Positions 13,026-24,783 of a stretch of 64,000 nt of DNA are shown here, piece by piece. The notes below the pieces were generated by a model. The model had not been told where the DNA came from and ran no database searches. It worked only from the letters and a program-made list of their open reading frames with translations. Both the position numbers and the translations under genes were made by a program. Numbering within the stretch: the first letter of the stretch is position 1; the number at the start of each line of letters is the position of its first letter. The stretch comes from Dallia pectoralis (Eukaryota > Chordata > Actinopteri > Esociformes > Umbridae). The stretch covers positions 1,811,035-1,875,034 of the forward strand of contig CM055753.1 of assembly GCA_029465975.1 (NCBI GenBank), read 5' to 3'.

Positions 13026-13337
13026 TTAGACTGCTCTCCTCCCGGTTAAGCTTGGATCGGATGCTGCTGTTGCCGAGGTCCACGTTGCCGTGCTCCTGGC
13101 TGGCGTAACCATGGTGGTAGTCGAGGGGTAGGCTCGGTTGCCACTTGTCAACTCGCCGTTGTGGCTGGCGTGGAGACGGGGAGGGGGGAGGGGAGGGAGG
13201 GCTCCGTTCCAAGGGGAGCTGGCACAGGTGAGGCCTGAAGCGGAGGCCCCGGGCCTGGCAGTGACAGCGGCCGTCCCCCCCCCCCCTTCGGGGAGACCCT
13301 GGTGGTCTGCAGAACCCAGAGAGGAAGTGTCCTCTTC
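13026..13337 (-). CDS. syngap1: syngap1 terminal coding exon (alternative C-termini)
   Basis: 312 nt including the stop, acceptor CTATTGATAG. In the phase-0 frame it reads EEDTSSLGSADHQGL, a Gly run from 12 consecutive G, then CASSPWNGALPPLPPPRL and HASHNGEL, aligning with mammalian alpha2 ERQLPPLGPTNPRV...PPWNGLAPPAPPPPPRL...ENGEF. It runs about 30 residues past the mammalian end to tandem TAA TAA. The second frame reads RTLPLWVLQTTRV, the counterpart of alpha1 RGSFPPWVQQTRV, but without the stop (closes at 13148). The third frame is open to 13006. Which frame dominates cannot be decided here. Confidence 0.8.
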   Translation of the reverse strand, partial: EEDTSSLGSADHQGLPEGGGGTAAVTARPGASASGLTCASSPWNGALPPLPPPRLHASHNGELTSGNRAYPSTTTMVTPARSTATWTSATAASDPSLTGRRAV

Positions 13338-16300
13338 CTATCAATAGCAGAATAGAGTGAGGGAGGGAGGGGGGGAAGGTGGTATGATGGAAGGGATTCA
13401 GGAAAAACGTGAGGGAGGAGAACGGCACACGTGAAAGAGGATGGGGTGTGGAGGTGGTAAGGTGGAGGAGGCGGTGAGGTGGAACAGGTGGTAAGGTGGG
13501 GAGGGTGTGGAATGGAGGAGGCGGTTAGGTGGAGAAGGTGGACGGGGCGGTGTGGTGGAAGAGGGGGTGAGATGGAGGAGGCAGTGAGGTGGTGGAAGAG
13601 GCAGTGTGGTGGTGGTGTAGAGGTAGAGGTGGAGGGGAGGAGGCAGTGAGGTGTTGAAGGAGGCAGTGAGGTGTTGAAGGAGGCAGTGAGGTGGTGGAGG
13701 AGGCGGTGTGGTGGAGGAGGCAGTGAGGTGGTGGAGGAGGTGGTGTGGTGGAGGAGGCAGTGAGGTGGTGGAGGAGGTGGTGTGGTGGAGGAGGCAGTGA
13801 GGTGGTGGTGGAGGAGGCAGTGAGGTGGTGGAGGAGGGGGTGGTGGAGGAGGTGGTGTGGTGGAGGAGGCAGTGAGGTGGTGGTGGAGGAGGCGGTGAGG
13901 TGGTGGAGGAGGACGGGCGGTGTGGTGGAGGAGGTGGTGAGATGGAGGAGGCAGTGAGGTGGTTGTGTAGAGGTAGAGGTGGAGGGGAGGTGGTGGAGGT
14001 AGTGAGGTGGAGTGAGGTGGAGGTGTAGGGAAGGTGGAGGTGGTGGTGAAGGAGGAAGGTGGAGGAGGCAATGGTGGTGGAGTTGGAATTGAGGTGGAGG
14101 AGATGGTGAGGTGAAGGAGGTTGTGGGGTGGAGGAGATGGTGAGGTGGTGGAGGAAGTGAGGTGGAAGAGGCGGTGAGGTGGCGGGGTGGAGGAGGCGGT
14201 GAGGTTGAGGAAGTGGTGGGGTAGAGGAAGAGGTGAGATTGCAGAGAGGGAGAGAAGAAAGTGGGTTAGAAAGTAGAAGAATGACACGTTTGAGTCGAGA
14301 TGAAAGAGAAAAAACAAAGACCTCACAAGAACGGGACACGAAAGGTAAAGAGGGGGGGAGGGGGGGTCAGGGGGTCAGGGAAGGAATTGAGGAACAGACC
14401 CCCGTTCAGTTGGCACCAGATGGAAGAAGACAGATTTGATCTCTTCCAATAATAAAAGCTTATTTTTATTTGCCGTTGACATTATTTTATTTTTATGTCT
14501 CCCCCAATGAACACAATAATTTATTTCCCTATGTGGGATCGATTATTTATTTAATAAAATAAGAAAATACAATTTTCAATGGGCTTCATATCAGAAACTC
14601 TGGACGCTGGTCTCATACACATATTGGATAACTAAAGGAAGGCATTGGCGTAGTTACAAAAACTGTGTCAGCCCACAGCCAAAATAACTATTTTAAACTG
14701 TACGACGCATGGCGTCAAATGACAATTAGTAATGCATAAAATTAGATGTTTTTAAATATTAAAAATGTGTATCAGTACACTCTTAGAGGGTCTTAGCTTC
14801 TCGCTGGAACCAAAATGATTTATGGTTTGTTCATGTGTCCATCTGACAACCACAATAAAGGAATGAATGAACATAAACACTCAGGCAGTACAGTTATAAA
14901 TCACAGGTACAGTGGTCTGTGAAGAAATGAAACATAAAGACAGAAACCAATAATCTGAGGAGAAAGACTAACGCAGGCAATTCATCCCCTTGAATAATGT
15001 TATCATTCAAACATAATGAAGTCCAATCTTTTTCATGTTTTTGCTCTTGCAATATAGTACTCCATTTTGCAAAAACGATGCTGTCATTGCTACAAACAGA
15101 AACCCTGTACACAAAATCCCAACAGTATTCCTCATCAACCTACTGTGCCTCCGCAATCTGCCCGACAAAGCAGACTACAGGTGAGATTCCTCCCAGTCTA
15201 CAGGTGAGATCGCCCCCAGTCTACAGGTGAGATCGCCCCCAGCCTACAGGTGAGATCGCCCCCAGTCTACAGGTGAGATCGCCCCCAGTCTACAGGTGAG
15301 ATTGCCCCCAGCCTACAGGTGAGATTGCCCCCTGTCTACAGGTGAGATTGCCCCCAGCCTACAGGTGAGATTGCCCCCTGTCTACAGGTGAGATTGCCCC
15401 CTGTCTAGATTGCCCCCTGTCTACAGGTGAGATTGCCCCCAGTCTACAGGTGAGATTGCTCCCAGTCTACAGGTGAGATTGCTCCCAGTCTACAGGTGAA
15501 ATTGCCCCCAGTCTACAGGTGAGATTGCCCCCAGTCTACAGGTGAGATTGCCCCCTGTCTACAGGTGAGATTGCCCCCTGTCTACATGTGAGATTGCCCC
15601 CAGTATACAGGTGAGATTGCCCTCAGTCTACAGGTGAGATTGCCCCTGATATTATGATAATTACAGCAACTAGATGCTAAAATACCAGCAGAATACTTCA
15701 AATGATTCAGGTTCCTCCCAGGAGTTAGCATGGGCCAGACTGCTGAATGCCCCTTGTATCGTTTTTTCTCAGGACAATTCCGTGTAATAGCATAAATGTG
15801 AAAGCAACAGATAGAGGTGGCAGCTGTTATGCGATGAATTGGCATCGGGACATCAAATAAATTGTCCTACATGGCCATCAAACATATATATTTTACGGCT
15901 CATTGTGTTCCTGTTTGGTTCTGCCTGGTCTTTTTGCAATGGCATACAAACAATGTATTCCTTGTCCCCTAAAGTAGTTTGTTTTCTAGTCGTTTTTTCC
16001 TAATGTGCTTCTACTACTCAGACAGCCAAGGACACACTGATATAGCATCGCCAAGAAAAGTGTATTGATAATAGAACAAACATTTTGGCATAACTGCCGG
16101 TTTAGGAAGCTATCCTGAATTCACCTTTGGCTAAGCCCGCCCCCCTTAGTTACGGTCGCTACGTCCGACAACTTCATCTGGGCTCTGGTTTGGTATCAAC
16201 ATGGCTTATGCTGTGACAGCTCTTCCTGCTGAAATTTTATCAAACTTTTATAAAGCAGCAAATAAAGTGTCCGATAGAAGTAGGCAAAAGGGGTTGCTAT

Positions 16301-19300
16301 ATGCGTTCGAAGGCTATATTTAAGACATACATGGCATCCAAAGAGGAAAAAGCATACCGGTCAAAAAATTAACCACCGCATGAACCTCGGAGGCTGGGAC
16401 TAACAATATCAAGGAGCAACACTGTTCATGCAAAACTGGGTAGGTCTCTATTATTATATAATCGTTATTACAAAGCAAACGGACTACGCAAGTATAACGT
16501 TGTATTTATTCGCAGCGTGTGCTAGAGTATCAACAACCGGTATGCTAGGTAACGTTAACGTTAGGTGACAAGGTGATGTTTTGGTTAGCTCCACTGGGTT
16601 TTGCGTGCATTTAAGTGTGTTGGCAGATTTGTAGTTTGAGTAAGTCTGACATTGAAGTAACAGTGATGTTGGTTTTTCTGTCTTAATCTCTGTACCATCA
16701 GGAATTGCAAAGGTTGTTGGGAACTCTGCTCTGTAGTTGTCAGGCAAGTTTTCTGTAATGCATGTTTTCTGTAATCCAAAAACGACACTTGTCAGGATTT
16801 GACTTCAGTTTTGGTAAGGGCAAAAACTGACACCCCCCTCCAACCTCTCTGGGAAACGCGTATCTGTGTTACAAATGCCCCAGGCACAACGTTGAACTAT
16901 ATTTTTTATAAAACTACGACAATAATAGCCTGCCGAGACCAAAAATATGAGACGCCCGTGTTAAAGTCAATGGAGCGCTGTGAAAAAGTGTCGGAGCTTG
17001 TTCTTGGCTGCACTGTGATTGGTCAATCTACATTCTAGGGTGTGGCTTAGCCAAAGGCGAATTCTACTTGAAATATTTCTCTGTTGCACCTTACTGATTT
17101 CATCAGGGCCATGCTTTAATTGAAACTTTGTTCATAGAGGCAATTGGCAACCAATCCAAGGTTGTCTAGTTGAAATAAACTCCATGCTCCAAAAACGCTG
17201 CAATGCATGGCAACACTACATCTAAATAATATATTTTTTTAATTATATTTATTCAGCGGTGGTGATGAAAAGGATATAATATAAAGACTGTCCCCGGTAA
17301 GACATGTAACAGCGTACATACGACAGAACAAACATGGTGCACACATACTGTCAACACATGCAGTCACGCTAACATGCCCTAAATGTCGATTGGCTAACAG
17401 TCATGGTATTTTAGATTGAATATCACAAGTATGACTTCACTTCACTGTTTACAGCCTGAATTGTGTTGGAAACAAGTTAATAATAATAAATGACATTTTA
17501 GGGGTTTGTGGTCAGTGTCCAGATACTCCGTGATTTTTGTGTATATCTAGCTATTAGCAACATATGTTTGTCAAAAATGGAAGAATTGAAACGTTAAAAA
17601 ATGTTTTCAAGTTGTTAAGCTGGCATTAAATCGTGGTCAAATTCATAAATCATAAATATAAAGTCAATACTGATTGCTGAATACTGATTTTTTTGGTAGT
17701 TTTATTTTACAGGAAGCTTTTTTGTTCCGCTTGATTGGTTCTTTTAAGACTTTCAAGACCTATTAAGTGGATAGAAAGGGGTTAAATATGTGCCAGGTCC
17801 ATCGTATCCGGGTGAGCATGTTATACTGTATTCAGGTAAACACAGGCAAAACGAGCGGAAGCTTTTGAAATGCATTCCACCTAGCTACATACCGCCACAA
17901 CTAGTGTACAAAATGTCCTCCTGACCGGGACCACTGGATCCATTTTAAAGCCTATGACCTGTGGCCATATGACCTGTGGCCAGACACTCTCAGTCATCCA
18001 GACAAACAGACAGACCTGCGCTCTGAACATTCTGGGCTTGATTTCAGGAATGGCACTCACTCTCAACTCATCTTCCACAGCCATCAGCCTGGAAAAGAAG
18101 GGAAGGGAAAGTTTGTTTCAGAGAGTCTCAGTGCCTCAAATCATGTCCGTTTGGTCATAAATCATCCCGACAACGATTGAGACAAACTGATATTCCCACA
18201 AAAGTAAATACGTACAAAGTGAACGCTATCGTGGCCAGTGAGCGAGCGGACACGAACACTATTTGTTGTCTTGGTCACGCTTACCTATTGATAATGCCTT
18301 TAATTTGGCTGTCCTTCTCCACCTGCTGCTGCCTCAGCCGCCGTTCGCTGTCATCCAACCGGCTCTGGTACTGAGATAGGATCTTGCTGGTCTGCTGCTC
18401 CTGGGACAGCATTCTGCGCTCGTATTCCTCCAGCTTCCGATGGGACATTATTAGGCGCTCTTTAAGTGAATGGATCTCCTCCTCGTATTCCTTCACCTGG
18501 CAAACACATTTCAGAGAGAGAGAGAGGTCAGTGCTCCGGAGGTCTGGATGCATTTACACGCACATATGAGGCAAAAGGACAAAACACTTTTAGTTTTTAT
18601 AATTCATAAATGTTTAAGGTATTTCAAATGTGACTACTGTTGTGCAATGGTGTGAGCTGAAAACAACAGTTAGTGGAGGACACTTCTAAATAGCATTTTG
18701 CTTCTGTAAAGTGAGCCCAACACAGTTATTTGGGCATTTTGACTTTGGATATTTGACATTGATATTTGATATTTTGACATTGTATATACTGTATATATGC
18801 ATCTATAAAGTATAAACGTATAAACTTAAATAACTTCAACCCACACATTTGAATGTAAAATATCAATGTAAATAGGGTGCAGATTGAAAGCTTTCAAATA
18901 ATTCCTTTCCTTAAAGCATAGTTCATCTAAGGAACATGTTATAACATCATGCTTGCGGTCAAATGTAAACACTCCCGTACAAGCTACGGTCTAAATAGAC
19001 GCACCCTATCCATACGTGACTCGTCCATGCTTTTGGAGTACTCCTTCAGCTTGAGGTCCTCAAGGTTGGAGGAGCTCCGCAGGATCTCGATGTCAGCAGA
19101 GAGGTGTGGCATGTTGGACACCCAGGCAACAGTGCGCTCGTTAGGGGTGGGGGCCAAGGTGGCAGGGGACTGAGTACCCTGAAAGGGCCAAATGATACAG
19201 GATAAGATATGGCTTTTAAGATGACCCTAAACCATACAAAACATGATCCTGTTAAACAAAGGCAGAAGGCCAAAATAACTCATGGAAGCACTGGCACATT

Positions 19301-22300
19301 TGAATGCTTTCTAGTTGGTTATCCTTTCGTGCCTCATAATTATCACCTTTGAACAACAACAACTGGCAAACTGTGACAACACGCATTGTAGACATACTTT
19401 CAAACAGCCGTGTGCATGGTCTGACACAGACAACTGGGACAAAATACTCAAAACTCAAGATCTAGCTGAGTCACTGACTAGCTAACCATGACTAACTAAC
19501 CATGACTAGCTAACCATGACTAGCTAACGGGTTTCATTCTATATGTAGCCGAGACGGTTTGTGACACAAAACCTTGCCTGAGACCTCTAAACCTGTTAGC
19601 GTCCACAGCCAATGCTTTAGCTCAGTAGACTAACACAGGCCTTTAGACCCAGAGGCCCTGGTCGTTCCAACAAGACACCTGTTTATTGACAGTAGGCTTG
19701 AGCAGGTGCTGCTGTGGAGGCGGCTGCTGCTGCTGGGGCTGCTGCTGGGGCTGCTTTGTGCTCTTCGTTGGGGTGTCCGTGGTCTCTCCATTGCCCCCTT
19801 GTGGTGCCCCCTGGCTGGGGTCCCTAGCAGAGCTGGGCTGGTGTGGGAGGCCGGGAGCCGGGCTGTCTGAATGTTTGACGGACAACTGATGCTGCTGTTG
19901 TTGCTGCGGCGAATTCTGCCGGCCACCAAAGCTGGACTCGGGCGACTGGAGAAGGAGGTTCCTGCTCTGGGGGCGGGCCTTGGGAGGGGTGGCGGTGGCC
20001 CCAGGACTGATGGACAGCTGGGATTTGAGGCGCTGCGGTGGAGGCGGTGCTACGGGGCCATGACGGACAGAGTGCACGGTGGAAGGGGGAGTGGCCACGG
20101 AGTTCGGGGTACCTGTGCCAGTGGCAGTCTGAGGGGTCATGCCCATCAGGATCTGCTGCTGGAGGTTCTCCTGAGGGTGGGAGGAAGAAAGAAATAGTGA
20201 TGAAGAATGGTGATGTGATGGTGATGAGGAATGGAGATGTGATGGTGATGAGGAATGGTGATGTGATGGTGATGAGAGATAGTGAGGAAGAATGTTGAAG
20301 TTGAAGGTGATGAGGAATGGAGATGTGATGGTGATGAGGAATGGTGATGTGATGGTGATGAGAGATAGTGAGGAAGAATGTTGAAGTTGAAGGTGATGAG
20401 AAATGGAGATGTGATGGTGAATGGTGATGTGATGAGGAATGGTGATGTGATGAAGAATGGTGATGTGATGGTGATGTGATGAAGAATGGTGATGTGATGA
20501 AGAATGGTGATGTGATGGTGATGAGGAATGGTGATGTGATGGTGATGAGAAATGGTGATGTGATGAAGAATGGTGATGTGATGGTGATGAGAAATGGTGA
20601 TGTGATGAAGAAAGAAATAGTGAGGAAGAATGGTGATGTGATGAAGAATGGTGATGTGATGGTGATGAGGAATGGTGATGTGATGGTGATGAGGAATGGG
20701 GGTGTGATGAAGAATGGTGATGTGATGGTGATGAGGAATGGTGATGTGATGAAGAATGGTGATGTGATGGTGATGTGATGAGGAATGGTGATGTGATGAA
20801 GAATGGTGATGTGATGGTGATGTGATGGTGATGAGAAATGGTGATGTGATGAAGAATGGTGATGTGATGGTGATGTGATGGTGATGAGGAATGGTGATGT
20901 GATGAAGAATGGTGATGTGATGGTGATGAGGAATGGTGATGTGATGGTGATGTGATGAAGAATGGTGATGTGATTGTGATGAAGAATGGTGATGAAGTCA
21001 ATTGAATTGAACAATCCCTCTGTTATTGATTTATGTCCTGTTTGTTTGTACAAAACAAGACACTGGGTGAAGTCATTCTTTTTAATTTGTTATTAAATTA
21101 CCTGAAATATTTATTCAAATTCTCTGGTTTATCAATGCACACGACTGCAACAACAGTCCAATTATTCTCCTATTTTTAGGCTCTGACACATCCTGTGAAG
21201 TGCTTATATGCAGATGAACAACGTTTAATTGAACAATGTAATTAGTGATGTTTTCTAGGAACACAGACCTGCACTTGCAGCGACAGCTGGCGCCGGGCAT
21301 ATTCCGTGTTCTGGTTCTGCCGCGTGTAGTCGTCACTGTAGCTGTGCGAGTGCACGATACTGGGCTGAACCAGGCTGCTCTGCGGCCGCAGCGCCGACAG
21401 GTCCTCGCTGCGCGAGAACCCGCCATGGCCGAACGCCCGCACGTAGCCCTGTTGGTGGTGAGCATTCTCAGGCTCCGGTGCCAGGAGGAGTGGAGGTGGC
21501 TGGCCCTGAGGATGACCGTGGGGTTGACCGCGAGGGCCGTCCGCAGCCAGATGGAAGAGGGGGTTCTGGAAGGACAGAGGGAAGTGCATCGCGGCCGCCG
21601 CCTGCTGCTGCTGCTGGGATAGAGAGTCGGTGGGACCGCCCATGTGGTAAACGGCTCCTCCCATCTGCCTCATGCCGGAGCCCCCGGAGCTGCCGGCGGA
21701 CAGGTGGCCTCCCATACGGAGCGGGCCGCCCAGGTTCCCGAAGCTGTGGCCCAGGCCGGCGATGGAGGCCTGAGAAGAGTTGAGCATGTCGCCGACTGAA
21801 TGCAGGTTGGAGATGCTGTTCATGCGTGAGTCCTGCAGGTCCATCATAGACACGCTCTTGTTAACGCTCAGGACCTACGCGAACAGACCAGCCCGGTTAC
21901 TCGACGGGAATCGTTCCATTACGCCATCGGTTATGTTCGTGTAAATGTGAGATGTTACATGTTTTACGGTCGGCGAATCATCCGGGCGACGGGGTTGCTA
22001 CGGGCGACGCGTCGACGTGGAGCTCACCTTTGGATCGGGTTCAGTGATGTCGGAACTGCTCGTGCAGTACGCCGGGCTGGAACGAGCCAAGGGAGGACGG
22101 GTCACGTAGAAAATGTCCTTGGAACCGCGGGGGTCTCGCTCTGGAAAGCTTCCCATGTTGACGTGAGACGAGTGGACCAATCCGGAGGTTGGGGAGGGAA
22201 GACGGGAGATGTCTATTGAGCTGGGGGAGGATCATCAGATTATCTGGAGTTGTTGCAATAATCAGGGGCTGTAAATTAAAGCCATACTACACTTCATATT

Positions 22301-24751
22301 GTCGCTTCCCTTCAAGCCTCACCACTCATCGCGTCAACGCTGTACATGCACGAAGCCTCATTTGACTAATGATGTCACATATTAATCAGTAGAGGGTGGT
22401 CTGTGGAGAGAGTTGGCTCTGATAGTGGCTGACAGATGGGTCATTTTTAGACACTTCAAAACAAGCAATTTACAGAATACAGTATATTACAAAAATATTC
22501 TGTTTGCAAAATGCTATATGCGACAAAAAAGTGGCAAACGTTATGTTTTTGACATTCATCAAGTTGTAAATGTCCTTAAAGAGGTGCCAATTGAATGATT
22601 AGACTATTAGCTAAATGGTGAAACGTTGTATTCAGGGCATTATCAGCTTCAGCAGTTTCAAATGCAACCATCAAACCTCTAGAGGTCATGGTGATCAAGT
22701 AGTGCTTTAGGCTGGGACCAGATACCTGTTGAGATCCCGCATCATGAGGCTCTGGAAATCAGATGAAACCAGGCGATTGAAGGTGGGCCGTGTGAGGAGT
22801 CTGTCCTGCTGTCTGTCCGGCTGGTGGCTGGCCTGCCGATGAAGCTGGGGGTTCCTCAGGGCCACGCTTATGTCATTCAACAGACGCGGTAAAGGGCCAA
22901 GCTTCAGAATAGCATCCTGGAAGAAAAAGTCTATTCAATTACTAGAATTCCTCTAACTGTCTGAAAAGGAGCACTAATTCCAACTTTCCAAAGACCTGTT
23001 TGTAAATATGGTGGTGAAGTCCATAATCCAGAGTCCATAACCCAGAGTACATAACCCAGAGTCCATAACCCAGAGTACATAATCCAGAGTACATAACCCA
23101 GAGTACATAATCCAGAGTACATAATCCAGAGTCCATAACCCAGAGTCCATAACCCAGAGTCCATAATCCAGAGTACATAACCCAGAGTACATAATCCAGA
23201 GTACATAATCCAGAGTACATAACCCAGAGTCCATAACCCAGAGTCCATAATCCAGAGTACATAACCCAGAGTACATAATCCAGAGTACATAATCCAGAGT
23301 ACATAATCCAGAGTACATAATCCAGAGTACATAATCCATGTTTGTAAATGCTCACCTCCAAACCATGAAAATAATGAATGCATCTTAATGCCTCTTAGAG
23401 ATTGTCATACTTGCCTTTCCCTCTCCTTCGTGCACACGTAATGAAAGGAACTTAGTAAAAACAGATACCAATCATATTGCTGTGACCTATTTAAGTGTTT
23501 TTAGAACCGTGCAGTTAAAAGAAGGAAGAAGAGATATTGATATCAATTGGGAAGGCATTAGCACACAGTCCATAAAATGTATACAATATTTGCCTATTTA
23601 TTCAGAGGTTTTAAATCTGCCCCGTTGTTTTAAATGACAAAAAAACACATTGAGCCTATTTTGATGACGGACAAATAAATGTGTTATCACCCGTCGTTGC
23701 CTCCCTGTTCCATCTCCCCAACGTTATATATTTACCAGTTGTACCAAACATTTGCTGCATGTTCCCTTTAAAATGGTTTCTGAGAGGACGAAGCCACAAT
23801 ACAAGTGGCGCTGGGCCAAATGAACAGCGGGAGTGGAGGGAGCGATAATAAAAATGGACTTGAGCGAAGACGTGTTGAGAGGAGAGGTGTAAAGAGGTGG
23901 GGGAGACGATGGGTTCAGTGAACATCCGCGAAGGAAGAACGCCCCGTTTTTATTACAGCCACTATTTCACTTAACACTTTTGGAAGTGAATTGAAATAAA
24001 CATTGTCTTTTGTGTGTCTTCCCTCACTGATTCACTGGCAGGCTCCTCCTGGTACAGCCAGTGTAACGGACAGTACTGACAGACGGTACTGACAGACAGT
24101 ACTGACAGACGGTACTGACAACAGCAGGAGTGTAATCAGTCACAGCTGAAGCTGTGAAACAAAACGTGCCAGGTGCCGCGTGGCTGTTACTTCGCTCGGC
24201 TGGTGAGCGGAAAACATTCAGCAAATCTTGAAGGACAATGGGTTTTGTCCTCAGAACGACACTTTTATATAGAAAAACGATTTGTCTTATAAAAGGCGTT
24301 AAAGTAATTTTTTTAACAATTAAAATCAGCTGTCTTGGTCCCTGGAGATTTGCTATAGGAAGTAATTTGAGGGTGTGACAGTATTGTTGTCCTGTAAGGA
24401 ATGATGCAGCCATCTCTGGGACTTACAGACTGGCTTTAGGTAAGGGGGCTAAGACATTTCAATGAGAAAAGCCCCACCCCACAGTACCTTGCTCAACTGG
24501 GCCATGACTTCCCACAGCAGGCTGTGCAGTACCGACAGCTCCCTGCCCAGGTCAATGTAGCCCTCAAAGCCACCGACGTTGCTGCCTGTGTCCATGTTGG
24601 AGATCTCGTACAAGAACTGCTGCATGGAGCCCCACTCCATCTCCAGAAACTCGTTCATGAAGCACATGTGCTCCTCTTTGCCACTAAACCTGAAAGAAAA
24701 GATAATTGTGTGTAGGGACATGTACAGTGAGAGAGAGAGAGAAATACAGAC

Positions 24752-24783
<32 letters not shown>

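Noticed and set aside
13148..14339. Pro/Ser/His-rich minus-strand frames of 313 and 392 codons
   Set aside because: Composition artefact of the pyrimidine-rich intronic array; only the part below 13337 is exon.
19643..21053. 409- and 452-codon minus-strand frames joining exon 16 to His/Ser-rich sequence
   Set aside because: The exon 16 frame runs into the G-free array, but an in-frame stop lies just upstream (near 21020). The acceptor CACCCTCAG and the mammalian alignment define the exon start.
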